This document shows, one piece after another, positions 53,346 to 63,681 of a stretch of DNA of 64,000 nucleotides. The position numbers and the translations under genes are program-made. Origin of the DNA: Bacteroidia bacterium (GTDB lineage Bacteria; Bacteroidota; Bacteroidia; Flavobacteriales; Flavobacteriaceae); assembly GCA_030427735.1 (NCBI GenBank), contig JAUIBP010000013.1, forward strand, positions 1 to 64,000, in the 5' to 3' direction. The number at the start of each line of letters is the position of its first letter. Within the stretch, counting starts at the first letter, position 1. Under the pieces are notes generated by a model. That model searched no databases and had not been told where the DNA came from. It saw nothing but the letters and a program-made list of their open reading frames with translations.

Positions 53346-56279
53346 ATGATTATTAAAAATATAAATACATGGGCAAAATATGTCTTAACATTAAGACGGT
53401 TTTGTGTACTAAGCTTGGTGTTGCTGGCTAGTGTACAGTTGCACGCCCAAGACAAAAGAACGCTAAGCGGTCTGGTTATAGATGCCAATCAAGATCCGTT
53501 AATAGGAGCAACTATTGTAGAGGTTGGAACCCAAAATGGAACAACAACCGATTTTGACGGACAGTTTACCATAGAGGTAAGTAATGGCAGCGAATTAACA
53601 TTTTCGTATATAGGTTTTATATCGCAAACTATAGTTGTAGATGCCAATACAAGCGTGCCTTTAACGGTTATTTTGGATGGAGATACCTATGCTTTAGATG
53701 CCGTAGAATTGGTGGCTGTAGGTTATGGATCGATGCGAAAATCTGATTTAACAGGAGCGATTTCATCTGTAACATCCGAAGATTTTTTACAAGGTAATAT
53801 GTCGTCTACAGAACAGGTATTGCAAGGAAAAGTTTCTGGTTTGGTTATTAGTAAAGATACTGGCGATCCTAGTGTTGGTGCCTCTATGCGATTACGTGGC
53901 GGAACATCGTTAACAGCAAGTAATAATCCGTTGGTCGTGGTAGATGGCGTAGCAGGAGTAGATATTAATACGGTGCAACCTTCAGACATCAAATCTATGG
54001 ATGTGTTAAAAGATGCTTCGGCAACAGCTATTTACGGCTCTAGAGGTGCAAATGGAGTAATAATGATTACCACCAAAAGTGTAAAAAGCGGAAAATCTGT
54101 TACCTATACAGGGCTAACGGGAATTAGTAATGCAGCCAATCATTTAGATATTTTATCGGCTAACCAATGGCGGCAGTATGTAAGAGATAATGCTTTGCAA
54201 GATGCTATAGATTATGGTGCGAATACCAATTGGCAAGAAGAGTTAGAGCAAACAGCCTTATCGCAATCGCATGTGGTTAGTTTTAATTCTGGAGGCGATG
54301 GTAGCGGACTCCGAGCGTCTATTTCGTACTTAAATAAAGAAGGGATTATTAAAGCATCTGGTTTAGAGCGTATAAGTGCAAACTTAAGCGGACATCAATA
54401 TGCCTATAACGACCGATTAAAGTTTGATGCAGGTCTGTTTGCTAATATCGATAAATGGCACCCTGTAGATTACAGTATTTTTGAACGTGCTTTTAATTTA
54501 AATCCTACTATTCCGGTAAAAGATGCGAATGGCGATTTTACAGAAGTAGGAGGGACTTTAAACGAAAATCCTGTAGAAATATTAACAAATAGAATAGCCG
54601 ATAATACTAAAAACCGATTGCTTGGATATTTTAAAACCGAGTTCGATTTTTTTAACGATTTTAAGGCTACAGTCAATATGTCCTTAGAGCATAATTCCAC
54701 CAAGCAAAGTTTTTACAGACCGTCTTATGCCGTAATTCAAGGGCGTCCAGAACGGGGGTATGGGCAAAAAACTTTGGGCGAATATACCACTATGCAGTTA
54801 GAGACTTTTTTAAATTACAATAAAACTATAGGAAATCACTTTATAGGTGCTATGGCTGGATATTCGTATTTAGACAATACTTACGATGGTTTTGGGGCGC
54901 AAAGAAGTGGGTTTGATACCGATTTATTTGGCTACAATAATTTAGGAGCAGGTCAGAATTACAGATTGGGCGATGTGTATTCGTATAAAGGAAACTCGAA
55001 ATTAATATCATTCTTCGGGAGGGTTAACTATTCTTACGACAGCAGATATATGATTACAGCAACAGTAAGACGCGATGGTTCCAGCCGTTTTGGTGCCAAC
55101 CACAAATGGGGGGTATTCCCTTCGGCATCTATAGCTTGGAATATCACTAATGAAGACTTTGCTAACGATTCTTCTTGGTTAACTAATTTAAAATTGCGTG
55201 CAGGTTATGGGGTAACAGGTAACCAAGATGGGATTGGCGAATACAAATCTCTGGCCATTTTAGGAGTAGGAAACGATAGTTATTACGATCCCGCAACCGA
55301 TAGTTGGAAATTAGCATATTCGCCAACACAAAACCCTAACCCTGATTTAAAATGGGAGTCTACAGCCCAAGCCAATATTGGTATCGATTTTGGATTTTTT
55401 AACCGAGTATCTGGTTCGTTAGAGTTTTATAGTAAGTTAACAAGCGATTTGTTATACACCTATCAGGTACCACAGCCACCATATCTAGTGGGTACCATGT
55501 TGGCCAATGTGGGGGAATTAAGTAATAAAGGGTTCGAGTTAACTTTAAATGCAGATATTATTAGAACCGAAGATTTTACTTGGAGTGCCAATACCGCTTT
55601 ATCCAGCAATAAACAGGTTATCGAAAAATTATCGAACCAAGTGTACGAAACAGATGTTATTTATAGCGGATCGCTTCATGGTTTATCAGGCATGTCCGGG
55701 CAGTTTTCCCAAATTATAAAGGAAGGCTATCCTGTAGGTACCTTTTGGGGCAAAGCAAGTAGTGGTTTAGATGAAAACGGACAGTTTATTTTAGCCGAAG
55801 AAGACTCGGTATTGGGCGATGTACAGCCTGATTTTACGATAGGATTTGGAATGAATTTTATTTATAAAGATTTCGATTTAGCACTTTCGGGCTATGGTAA
55901 CTTTGGTCAGAAAGTACTTAATGCTACAAATATGATGCTTAACGATCCTAACCGATTGCCTACATATAACGTCACAGATAATTTTTTAAATAGCGGCATT
56001 ACATCGCCAGCAACCTATTCTGGATATTGGATTGAAGATGCATCGTTTTTTAGATTGCAAACCGTGACTTTAGGCTATAATTTACCCACTAATGCAAATT
56101 CAAGTTGTGCCTTACGCGTGTATTTTTTAGGCGAAAACCTAGCAGTGTTTACAGATTACAGTGGTGTAGATCCAGAAGTAGGACTTACAGGACTGGATAA
56201 TCCTGGAATAGACCGATTTAATAGTTACCCAAGACCGCGAACCTTCTCGGTAGGGTTAAATATTACACTTAAAGATTAA
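53346..56279 (+). CDS. SusC/RagA-family TonB-dependent transporter (second PUL)
   Basis: This 977-residue outer-membrane channel has a long N-region before the signal core (LRRFCVLSLVLLASVQLHAQ), a carboxypeptidase-D regulatory-like domain (LSGLVIDANQDPLIGATIVEV), the ELVAVGYGSMRKSDLTG segment, plug motifs SMRLRGGTSL and ATAIYGSRGANGV, and a barrel ending in SVGLNITLKD. It imports oligosaccharides together with SusD, 32 bp downstream. Unlike most outer-membrane barrels it does not end in an aromatic residue. Confidence 0.95.
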   Translation: MIIKNINTWAKYVLTLRRFCVLSLVLLASVQLHAQDKRTLSGLVIDANQDPLIGATIVEVGTQNGTTTDFDGQFTIEVSNGSELTFSYIGFISQTIVVDANTSVPLTVILDGDTYALDAVELVAVGYGSMRKSDLTGAISSVTSEDFLQGNMSSTEQVLQGKVSGLVISKDTGDPSVGASMRLRGGTSLTASNNPLVVVDGVAGVDINTVQPSDIKSMDVLKDASATAIYGSRGANGVIMITTKSVKSGKSVTYTGLTGISNAANHLDILSANQWRQYVRDNALQDAIDYGANTNWQEELEQTALSQSHVVSFNSGGDGSGLRASISYLNKEGIIKASGLERISANLSGHQYAYNDRLKFDAGLFANIDKWHPVDYSIFERAFNLNPTIPVKDANGDFTEVGGTLNENPVEILTNRIADNTKNRLLGYFKTEFDFFNDFKATVNMSLEHNSTKQSFYRPSYAVIQGRPERGYGQKTLGEYTTMQLETFLNYNKTIGNHFIGAMAGYSYLDNTYDGFGAQRSGFDTDLFGYNNLGAGQNYRLGDVYSYKGNSKLISFFGRVNYSYDSRYMITATVRRDGSSRFGANHKWGVFPSASIAWNITNEDFANDSSWLTNLKLRAGYGVTGNQDGIGEYKSLAILGVGNDSYYDPATDSWKLAYSPTQNPNPDLKWESTAQANIGIDFGFFNRVSGSLEFYSKLTSDLLYTYQVPQPPYLVGTMLANVGELSNKGFELTLNADIIRTEDFTWSANTALSSNKQVIEKLSNQVYETDVIYSGSLHGLSGMSGQFSQIIKEGYPVGTFWGKASSGLDENGQFILAEEDSVLGDVQPDFTIGFGMNFIYKDFDLALSGYGNFGQKVLNATNMMLNDPNRLPTYNVTDNFLNSGITSPATYSGYWIEDASFFRLQTVTLGYNLPTNANSSCALRVYFLGENLAVFTDYSGVDPEVGLTGLDNPGIDRFNSYPRPRTFSVGLNITLKD

Positions 56280-56311
56280 GCTAAGCATAACTAACAGAAA
56301 AACAGAACAAC

Positions 56312-57820
56312 ATGAAAATTAAATTCACCATATTATTAGGTATTGGAAGCTTGCTGATAGCGACTTCCTGTACGAATCTCGACGAAGATTTGTACGATAG
56401 AGTACAGGATAGTAATTTCGGACAAACATCAAAAGAAGTAGAAACCCTTGTAGGAGGTGCTTATTCGTCTTTAAGAGGGTTTGCAGACGAAATTTCTAAC
56501 AACTGGCCAGCGAGCGAATATGTGTTTTTTTTGAATGAAGTGTCTTCAGACGAAGCTATTATTCCCACTAGAGGAACAGATTGGTACGATGGCGGACAAT
56601 ATATCGAGGCGCACAGACATACCTGGAATGCCCAAAACAAAATGATTCTATCGGCTTGGCGTTATAATTATGCTGGTATTTCTAAAATAAATTCCATTAT
56701 TTATCAAATCGATAAATCGGGATTAACAGACGAGGCCAAAACACCAATTTATGCCGAACTAAAAGCTGTACGCGCTTATTACTATTATAATTTATTAGAC
56801 CTTTTTGGCAATGTGCCAATTATCACAGATTTTGAAGACTTAGATCTGCCTTCAAATGCATCGCGATTGGAAGTATTTCAGTTTGTAGAAACAGAATTGT
56901 TGGAAGCCATTCCATATTTACAGTCGGGAAAAGTATATTCTAAATTCACACAAAACGTAGCCAATGCGTTGTTGGCAAGACTATATTTAAATGCCGAAGC
57001 GTTTGTAGGAACAGCCAGATGGCAAGATTGTTTAGAGGTTTGCCAAAAAATATCTGGCTACAGTTTAGAACCCGATTTTTATGCCAATTTTGCAACCAAT
57101 AATGAGACTTCCAACGAGATTATTTTAGCCATACCGTATGCTAACGATGCAGGTACTTTAGGAAATTATATGAGTTCTATGTCTTATCATTATTTACAAC
57201 GTTTTGCAGTTTCACCAACAGGAGATTATCCTTGGTCTGCAAACGGTATGTGTGCCACTCCAGGGGTGTATTCGATGTTTGAAGAAACAGACAGACGAAA
57301 AGCATCGATGTTACAAGGCGATCAAATTAATTTATCTACAGGGTCTGTAATTATTATGGATAGTGGCGAACCTTTATCGTATACCGAAGAAGTATCTAAC
57401 TTAGAAGACTGTAAACAAAATGAAGGCGTGCGTTTAAATAAATACGAAATTAATGCAGGAGACCAATGGGAACGCGATAACGATTTTGTGTTAATACGTT
57501 ATGCCGAAATTTTATTAATGCAAGCCGAATGTTACGTGCGTTTGGGAGCTCCAGATTTGGCTAGGCCTTTTGTAGAACAAATTACGGCGCGAGCAGGAAT
57601 AGAAATACCAACAGCTATAGATTTGGAGTATTTAGACAAAGAATTGTTGCGAGAGTTTTTGTTTGAAGGTAAAAGACGAACAGATAATATTCGTTTTGGA
57701 ACGTTTTTTCAGCCTTGGTGGGGCAGTCCTAACGCAACACCTGCATACAGAGCTATTTTTCCTATTCCGCAGCAAGAATTAGATAAAAACAGTAATCTAG
57801 AACAAAATCCAGGATATTAA
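56312..57820 (+). CDS. SusD/RagB-family lipoprotein (second PUL)
   Basis: This 502-residue lipoprotein (Cys20 in LIATSCTNLDEDLYD) has the SusD pattern: ETLVGGAYSSLRGF, AELKAVRAYYYYNLLDLFGNVPII, LLMQAECYVRLGAPD and the end IFPIPQQELDKNSNLEQNPGY. It caps the SusC barrel and binds the incoming glycan at the surface. Its length is close to SusD itself (551) and shorter than the pectin-PUL paralogue (622), in line with a different ligand. Confidence 0.95.
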   Translation: MKIKFTILLGIGSLLIATSCTNLDEDLYDRVQDSNFGQTSKEVETLVGGAYSSLRGFADEISNNWPASEYVFFLNEVSSDEAIIPTRGTDWYDGGQYIEAHRHTWNAQNKMILSAWRYNYAGISKINSIIYQIDKSGLTDEAKTPIYAELKAVRAYYYYNLLDLFGNVPIITDFEDLDLPSNASRLEVFQFVETELLEAIPYLQSGKVYSKFTQNVANALLARLYLNAEAFVGTARWQDCLEVCQKISGYSLEPDFYANFATNNETSNEIILAIPYANDAGTLGNYMSSMSYHYLQRFAVSPTGDYPWSANGMCATPGVYSMFEETDRRKASMLQGDQINLSTGSVIIMDSGEPLSYTEEVSNLEDCKQNEGVRLNKYEINAGDQWERDNDFVLIRYAEILLMQAECYVRLGAPDLARPFVEQITARAGIEIPTAIDLEYLDKELLREFLFEGKRRTDNIRFGTFFQPWWGSPNATPAYRAIFPIPQQELDKNSNLEQNPGY

Positions 57821-57842
57821 TAATTCCTTAAAAATTAAACAA

Positions 57843-57929
57843 AACGCCTAACTAGGTTAAGCGTTGCATTAGGTTAACCTTCTATGGTATAATGCAATTG
57901 AATTAGTTAAAAACAACGATGGAAGGTTA
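57843..57929 (+). other. Structured intergenic segment between susD and GH71/99-like gene
   Basis: Several overlapping inverted repeats lie here: AACGC/GCGTT (57843-57847, 57861-57865), GCATTA/TAATGC (57866-57871, 57890-57895) and TAACCTTC/GAAGGTTA (57875-57882, 57922-57929). They cannot all form at once and no T run follows, so mRNA processing or attenuation is possible. Confidence 0.35.
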
Positions 57930-57961
57930 GCATTTAAATAGTAATTAAAGAAAATATAAGC

Positions 57962-59212
57962 ATGAAAATGTCTGTTCTTAATTTGTTTTTGGTATGCTTT
58001 TGTGCGGGGCTTCAAATACATTGCAGTAGCGATTCTCCTAATGAAGATATAAGTATAAAACAACCAGAATTAGAGGTGTTAGATCCTGTTGCGATACCTA
58101 AAACCAATAATACTAAATTGTATATGCATTACATGACCTGGTTTGAAACTAACGAAAGTAGTAGCAATAAACAATGGGGCTACCATTGGACGATGGCAAA
58201 CAAAGATCCTAATCGTACTGATGCTAACGGAAAACGAGAGATAGCATCTCATTTTTACCCGCTTATTGGGCCATATCACTCAGGAGATGCTGCGGTTATC
58301 GAAAATCATTTATTACTTATGAAATACGCAGGAGTAGATGGTGTATTAATAGATTGGTATGGCACCTACAATGTTAACGATTATGCCATGATTTTGGAAA
58401 ACACCAATCAGGTGATAGCGATGTTGGATAAAGTAGGGTTAGATTATGCTATTGTTTACGAAGATCGTTTTTTACAAAATATAGTCGATGCTAATCTGGC
58501 ACCAACTCAAGCAAGCGCTGCAAAGCAAGATATGCGTTATCTGCAAAATCAATATTTTACTAATGCTAATTATATACATGTTAATAACCAGCCGTTGTTG
58601 CTTAATTTTGGTCCAGTGACTTTAAAAACTCCAGAATTATGGACAGATGTATTTAGTGTTTTTAATGCAAAACCTACATTTTTAACCTTATGGAATCAGT
58701 CATACGAGGCTGGAGCAAATGCGCAAGGCGAATTTGCCTGGGTATATCAAAACAATTCTTTTTTAAGTGATTTTTATACCAATACAGCTCCAAATCTAAA
58801 TCTAGCATTTGGCGCTGCCTATCCAGGATTTAAAGATTTTTATAAAGAAGGTGGTGCAACAGACCATATAGGTTTTGAAATACCTCATAATAACTGCGCT
58901 ACTTTAACAGAAACTTTAAATTTAGCAGCACAGGCACAAGTAGATTATTTACAGTTGGTTACTTGGAACGATTTTGGCGAAGGCACCATGTTGGAGCCTA
59001 CTTTAGAGTTTGGGTACACAGCCTTAAATACCATTGCTCAATTTTCCGGTGTTAGTACTAAAAGTGTTTTTGAACCTATTAGCGAACTATACCGCTTACG
59101 AAAAGCTCATTCAGAAAATAGTACTATTCAAAAGCAATTAGATCAAGTGTTTTATTATTTCGTGGCTATGCAACCAGAGCAGGCCATAACCCTATTAAAT
59201 ACATTACAATGA
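57962..59212 (+). CDS. GH71/GH99-like glycoside hydrolase, lipoprotein
   Basis: This 416-residue lipoprotein (Cys21 in QIHCSSDS) has the TIM-barrel landmarks of the GH71/GH99 group: LYMHYMTWF (about 53-61), the MKYAGVDGVLIDWYG stretch (about 120-134) with Asp131, IVYEDRF (Glu167) and LVTWNDFGEGTMLEP with Glu340 and Glu345. GH99 enzymes carry two Glu in WNEWHEGT; here the first is Asp, so the mechanism may follow GH71 (alpha-1,3-glucanase type) more closely. It is probably the surface endo-acting enzyme of this PUL. GH97 follows, 26 bp after its stop. Confidence 0.75.
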   Translation: MKMSVLNLFLVCFCAGLQIHCSSDSPNEDISIKQPELEVLDPVAIPKTNNTKLYMHYMTWFETNESSSNKQWGYHWTMANKDPNRTDANGKREIASHFYPLIGPYHSGDAAVIENHLLLMKYAGVDGVLIDWYGTYNVNDYAMILENTNQVIAMLDKVGLDYAIVYEDRFLQNIVDANLAPTQASAAKQDMRYLQNQYFTNANYIHVNNQPLLLNFGPVTLKTPELWTDVFSVFNAKPTFLTLWNQSYEAGANAQGEFAWVYQNNSFLSDFYTNTAPNLNLAFGAAYPGFKDFYKEGGATDHIGFEIPHNNCATLTETLNLAAQAQVDYLQLVTWNDFGEGTMLEPTLEFGYTALNTIAQFSGVSTKSVFEPISELYRLRKAHSENSTIQKQLDQVFYYFVAMQPEQAITLLNTLQ

Positions 59213-59238
59213 GGAATCGCCTTATTAAAATTATAAAC

Positions 59239-61257
59239 ATGAAAAATATTTTTACCCCCATACGTTTAGTTATTTTAAGTATACTCGCTTTAGTGTCATG
59301 TAACCAAAATCAGCAAGAGTTAAGTGTAAGTTCTCCTAACAACAAACATGTACTCACCTTTAAATTAACAGCACAAGGTGCGCCAGAATATCAGTTAACA
59401 TCTGGCGGAGAATCAATTATAGAACCTTCGGTTTTAGGAATGGCGTTTCAAGATAGCGAACCCTTACAACAGAACCTTAAAATTATAAATACCGAACGAA
59501 ATACAGTAGATACTTCTTGGGATCAGCCTTGGGGAGAATTTAAAATGATACAGGATAGGCATAACGAGTTAATAGTGCATTTGCAGGAAACAACAGGAAA
59601 AAACCGATTGGTAACTATAGTTTTTCGCGTTTTTAACGATGGTATAGGGTTTAGGTATCAATTTCCTGAACAACCTCATTTAAAAGAAGTCAAAATTTCT
59701 GATGAGAAAACTACCTTTACTTTTCCAGAAGAGCACAATGTTTGGTGGATACCTGTGCATTCCGAAAATAGTTACTACGAAAGTTTGTATAGAAAAACAC
59801 CTATAAGTAAGACCGATACCATAAATACTCCCGCAACTTTCGAAACGAAATCAGGTAAATATTTAGCAATTCACGAAGCCAATTTAACCGATTTTGCATC
59901 TATGACCTTGCGTAAAACCAATAATAAACAATATGAAGCCGAACTGGTACCTTGGGCAAACGGAGTAAAAGTGTATGCTAAAACGCCTTTTGAGAGCCCA
60001 TGGAGAACAGTGATTGTGGCCGATAAACCAGGAGAATTGGTAACATCTACATTAATGCTAAATTTAAATGAACCTTCAAAAATTGAAGACTTATCATGGA
60101 TATTACCTTCTAAATATATAGGAATATGGTGGGGCATGCATTTAGAAAAATACTCCTGGGGGCAAGGCGATAAACACGGAGCGACTACCGAAAACACAAA
60201 ACGCTATATCGATTTTGCTGCCGAAAATGGTTTAGACGGCGTACTTGTTGAAGGGTGGAACGAAGGCTGGGATGGCGATTGGACAGCCGACGGTACTGCT
60301 TTTAGTTTTACTAAATCTTACCCAGATTTTGATATGGAAGCTGTATGTAATTATGCTGCCCAAAACAATGTTCGCCTTATTGGCCATCACGAAACAGCGG
60401 GAGCTGCTGCGCATTACGAATCTCAGCTAGAGGATGCTTTTAAGTTATATCATAAAAATGGTGTAAATGCAGTAAAAACAGGATATGTAAATAAGTATTT
60501 AAATAAAAAAGAATGGCACGATGGGCAGTACGGTGTTAGGCATTACAGAAAAGTCATAGAATCTGCCGCCAAGCATCATATTATGATTGATAACCATGAG
60601 CCCGTAAAAGGTACAGGCTTGCAACGTACATATCCCAATTTAATGACTCAGGAAGGTGGTCGGGGGCAAGAGTACAACGCTTGGTCTGCCGATGGGGGTA
60701 ACCCACCAGAACACACTACCATTTTGCCTTTTACACGAATGCTTTCTGGACCAATGGATTTTACTCCTGGAAATTTCGATTTCGATTACAAAACCCCACA
60801 AGGCGCTAAGGTGCAAACAACTCTAGCTAAACAATTGGCTTTATATGTGGTCATGTTTAGTCCGTTGCAAATGGCTAGCGATTTGCCAGAAAATTATATA
60901 GGGAAACCAGAGTTTCAGTTTGTAAAAGATGTTCCTGTAGTATGGTCGGATACCAAAGTTATTGATGCTAAAATCGGGGAGTATGTTGTTATGGCCAGAA
61001 AAGATTGGGATGAGAAAAATTGGTACTTGGGAGCCATTACCAATGCTGAAGCCAGAACAGTAAATATTCCTTTAACGTTTTTGGATGCCAATAACGTGTA
61101 TATCGCCGAAATTTATGCTGATGGTGATGAGGCGCATTACCAATCGAATCCGTATCCCGTATCAATTACGACACAAGAATTAGATAAAACCAAAACGTTA
61201 AGTCTGTCATTAGCACCAGGAGGAGGTACAGCAGTTAGGTTTGTTTTAAAAGAATAA
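59239..61257 (+). CDS. GH97 alpha-glucosidase (SusB-type)
   Basis: This ~672-residue lipoprotein (LALVSCNQ) has the GH97 order of N-terminal beta-supersandwich, TIM barrel and C-terminal beta domain. Glu385 (GHHETAG), Glu454 (DNHEPVKG) and Glu478 (RGQEYNAW) are spaced 69 and 24 residues apart, exactly as Glu439, Glu508 and Glu532 of Bacteroides SusB, which are the catalytic base pair and acid. That predicts an inverting alpha-glucosidase rather than the retaining alpha-galactosidase branch, which uses an Asp. I prefer the ATG at 59239, which starts the lipoprotein signal; an in-frame ATG at 59209 overlaps the upstream stop. Confidence 0.9.
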   Translation: MKNIFTPIRLVILSILALVSCNQNQQELSVSSPNNKHVLTFKLTAQGAPEYQLTSGGESIIEPSVLGMAFQDSEPLQQNLKIINTERNTVDTSWDQPWGEFKMIQDRHNELIVHLQETTGKNRLVTIVFRVFNDGIGFRYQFPEQPHLKEVKISDEKTTFTFPEEHNVWWIPVHSENSYYESLYRKTPISKTDTINTPATFETKSGKYLAIHEANLTDFASMTLRKTNNKQYEAELVPWANGVKVYAKTPFESPWRTVIVADKPGELVTSTLMLNLNEPSKIEDLSWILPSKYIGIWWGMHLEKYSWGQGDKHGATTENTKRYIDFAAENGLDGVLVEGWNEGWDGDWTADGTAFSFTKSYPDFDMEAVCNYAAQNNVRLIGHHETAGAAAHYESQLEDAFKLYHKNGVNAVKTGYVNKYLNKKEWHDGQYGVRHYRKVIESAAKHHIMIDNHEPVKGTGLQRTYPNLMTQEGGRGQEYNAWSADGGNPPEHTTILPFTRMLSGPMDFTPGNFDFDYKTPQGAKVQTTLAKQLALYVVMFSPLQMASDLPENYIGKPEFQFVKDVPVVWSDTKVIDAKIGEYVVMARKDWDEKNWYLGAITNAEARTVNIPLTFLDANNVYIAEIYADGDEAHYQSNPYPVSITTQELDKTKTLSLSLAPGGGTAVRFVLKE

Positions 61258-61295
61258 TACTATTAATAAATGGTGTTAGTATTTGTTTGTTTGAA

Positions 61296-61453
61296 AAAGG
61301 AGGCTATCCATAAAGTTAATTTTTCGTCAATCTGAATTTATTTAACTTCGTTGAATCTATGATTTCAGATTCTCATAATTGTTGAATTATGATAAGATTC
61401 TGTGTCGAGCACAGAATGACGCACTGTTAAACTTTTAGGTAGCCTCTTTTTAA
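61296..61453. repeat. MITE-like or terminator element with imperfect terminal inverted repeats
   Basis: AAAGGAGGCTATCC (from ~61296) and GGTAGCCTCTTTTT (to ~61453) are imperfect inverted ends of a ~155-bp block that fills the gap between the convergent GH97 and DUF6377 genes and overlaps the latter's stop. Inside are two more hairpins: TCATAATT/AATTATGA near 61373-61392, and ATTCTGTG/CACAGAAT at 61397-61404 and 61410-61417. The T-rich ends suit bidirectional termination. Confidence 0.55.
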
Positions 61454-63048
61454 TACGTTTTAATAGCCATAATGTTATCTTCGAAAGCGTCTTTGCATAG
61501 CGATCTACTTTTAATTCGGGTTTTGTAGGTGTAAATAGTGGCAACCGAAAGCTCTAAAAATTCTGCTAGTTGATTGCTGTCTTGTATGCCTAACCGGTAC
61601 AAGGCAAATATGCGAAGTTCGGTGTTTAAAAGCTCGTTAGGTTTTAAGATGACTTTTTGGTCATCTGGAAACAGTTTGTTGTAATCTTCAATATAAGACG
61701 GGAATAACTTTAAAAATACTTCATCAAAATGTCTAAATAAATCGTCGCGCTCTTTTTTAATACTGTAGCGTTTCATGATGTTAAGTATATCGTCTGGTTT
61801 TTTGGCAATAACCTTCTGTATGGTTGTTTTTTGAATAGAATCCATCTTACGAATAAAATTTGAAGTAACCGTTAAAAAGTAGGTGATATACTCTTGTTTT
61901 ATGGCGTCTGATTCTCGTAAATTAGCATTCATTTCTTTTAACTTTTTGTTGGTTTCCGCCAAGGCTTTTCGCGATTGGTTTTTGGCATGAAGTTGTTTAA
62001 AAATGATAATTAAAAAAACAATTACAGCTAACGATAAAAGTCCCAAAAGGATAACAATTTTTTCTAATTTACTTTTTTGGTTTTTAACCTTTAAAAGTTG
62101 TGCGCCTTCAATAATTGGTAAAATACTCGAAATTTCTATTTTTCTATGTCTGGCATTGTAAAATGTGGCGTCTTCCATAGCTAAAGTAACATAGCGGTTT
62201 GCTCTGTTTAAATCACCTTTTTTAAACAGTTCGTTGGCCAGATTACGAAGGGCAACGGTTTCTTTTGTAGAATTTTCAATGTCGGATATTGCTGCTAATG
62301 CCAAGTACTTAATGGCTTTGTCCTGGTAACCTTTAATAGAGTAGAGGTAACCCAGACTAGAGGTGGCAATGCCGTAAAATTCTGCTGGTAAATCAAAATT
62401 ATTAATCCAATAATTAAACGCAAACTCGGCACCATTATAATCTAATTGCTTCATTCGTTTTAAACTTTCAGACGACCAAAATTGATGCGAGTTCGGTTTG
62501 GCATACGCTATAGCCTGATCTAAATATTGATTTCCTTTTTTAATATAACTTATGCTAAATCTCGGGTCTTGGTTATAATCGGCTAAATCGTAAAACGATC
62601 TGGCTTTAACCGCATAATACTCAAATGTATCGGTTTTAGGTAGCTTAGTAAGGTTAATACTGTTAAGCGTATCTATAGATTCTTTAAATAGTCCAGACGA
62701 CAATAAAACAAAACCTTCCTTTATTTTAGCTCTAGACAACAAAACCGAATCGTTTATGCTGATAGCTGTTTCTTTGGCCTTTTCTAAAAAATAGTAAGCC
62801 GAGTCGTATTTAAAAGAGCGATATTCTGTAAATAACGAAATATAGCTTTTGTACAGGTCGTTGGTTTTACCTGTAACATGGTATTTACTAACATCTTGCT
62901 TAAGACGGTTGATTTTATGATATTTTTCTTTAAGATAAATATCTTTTTTAAGTAATGCCTGTTCTAGCTTTTGTAATTCGTTTTCGTAGCTTTGGCTATA
63001 CAGGTTAATACTTAATAAAAAGGTTAATAATGCTATTACATAACGCAT
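61450..63048 (-). CDS. DUF6377-type (SusR-like) transmembrane regulator
   Basis: This 532-residue protein has a signal peptide (1-19), TPR-like helical repeats (about 20-310), one transmembrane helix (about 320-345, [19 protein letters not shown]), a coiled coil and a cytoplasmic C-terminal domain of the DUF6377 type ending in a helix-turn-helix ([39 protein letters not shown]). This is the architecture of SusR, which activates starch-utilization genes in response to oligosaccharides. Placed next to a SusCD-GH97 cluster it is the most likely regulator of the second PUL, and supports an alpha-glucan substrate. Confidence 0.87.
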   Translation of the reverse strand: MRYVIALLTFLLSINLYSQSYENELQKLEQALLKKDIYLKEKYHKINRLKQDVSKYHVTGKTNDLYKSYISLFTEYRSFKYDSAYYFLEKAKETAISINDSVLLSRAKIKEGFVLLSSGLFKESIDTLNSINLTKLPKTDTFEYYAVKARSFYDLADYNQDPRFSISYIKKGNQYLDQAIAYAKPNSHQFWSSESLKRMKQLDYNGAEFAFNYWINNFDLPAEFYGIATSSLGYLYSIKGYQDKAIKYLALAAISDIENSTKETVALRNLANELFKKGDLNRANRYVTLAMEDATFYNARHRKIEISSILPIIEGAQLLKVKNQKSKLEKIVILLGLLSLAVIVFLIIIFKQLHAKNQSRKALAETNKKLKEMNANLRESDAIKQEYITYFLTVTSNFIRKMDSIQKTTIQKVIAKKPDDILNIMKRYSIKKERDDLFRHFDEVFLKLFPSYIEDYNKLFPDDQKVILKPNELLNTELRIFALYRLGIQDSNQLAEFLELSVATIYTYKTRIKSRSLCKDAFEDNIMAIKTY

Positions 63049-63237
63049 AATTTAGTTAGAACGTTTGTTTGTTTTAGTAGTTAGTTGTTGAGGTTTTTGA
63101 AGTAAGCAATATACTAAAATTTACAGTGGTTTGTAAGTCGTATTTATGTGTAATATTGATGGCTTTAATGTTCGGTATGTTTAAATTCCTGTTAAAGCAA
63201 AATAAGATTAAAAATATTTTTTAATTTTGTATTTGTA

Positions 63238-63660
63238 ATGAATACGCTTTTCCACAAAATATTAGCATGTACTATGGCTTTGGTAGTTGTTTTATCTACC
63301 ATGTCTTTTACTGTAAATATGCATTATTGTGGAAACACTTTGGTAGATGTGGCCTTAAACCAATCTGCCAAAACATGTAATACTAATATGTCTTTTACGG
63401 CAGATGCCGCACTTCAATTTAACAAAAAGACTAAAGGATGCTGCTCAGACCATAACATAACTGTTGCAGGTCAAGACGAGTTAAAACAAAACACTTTAGA
63501 GCAGCTCACTTATAATCAGCAAGTGTTTGTCGCTACGTTTATGTATGCTTATGTAAATCTTTTTGAAGGTTTACCAGAGCAAATTATTCCCTTTAAAGAC
63601 TACACTCCGCCTTTGTTGGTCACAGATATTAATGTGATTAACGAAACCTTTTTAATTTGA
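63238..63660 (+). CDS. HYC_CC_PP-family small exported protein
   Basis: This 140-residue protein has an N-terminal hydrophobic signal (about 1-28), the motif MHYCG, a GCCSDH motif and a YTPPLL motif near the C-terminus, which give the HYC_CC_PP family its name. Three of its four Cys are in the HYC and CC motifs, suggesting metal binding. It is encoded upstream of a CusA/CzcA-like RND pump, as is common in Flavobacteriia. No exact function is known. Confidence 0.85.
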   Translation: MNTLFHKILACTMALVVVLSTMSFTVNMHYCGNTLVDVALNQSAKTCNTNMSFTADAALQFNKKTKGCCSDHNITVAGQDELKQNTLEQLTYNQQVFVATFMYAYVNLFEGLPEQIIPFKDYTPPLLVTDINVINETFLI

Positions 63661-63681
63661 TACATTAAATCAATAATAGTT

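Noticed and set aside
59209-61257. GH97 start at 59209
   Set aside because: It overlaps the preceding stop codon and adds ten residues ahead of an otherwise standard lipoprotein signal beginning at 59239.
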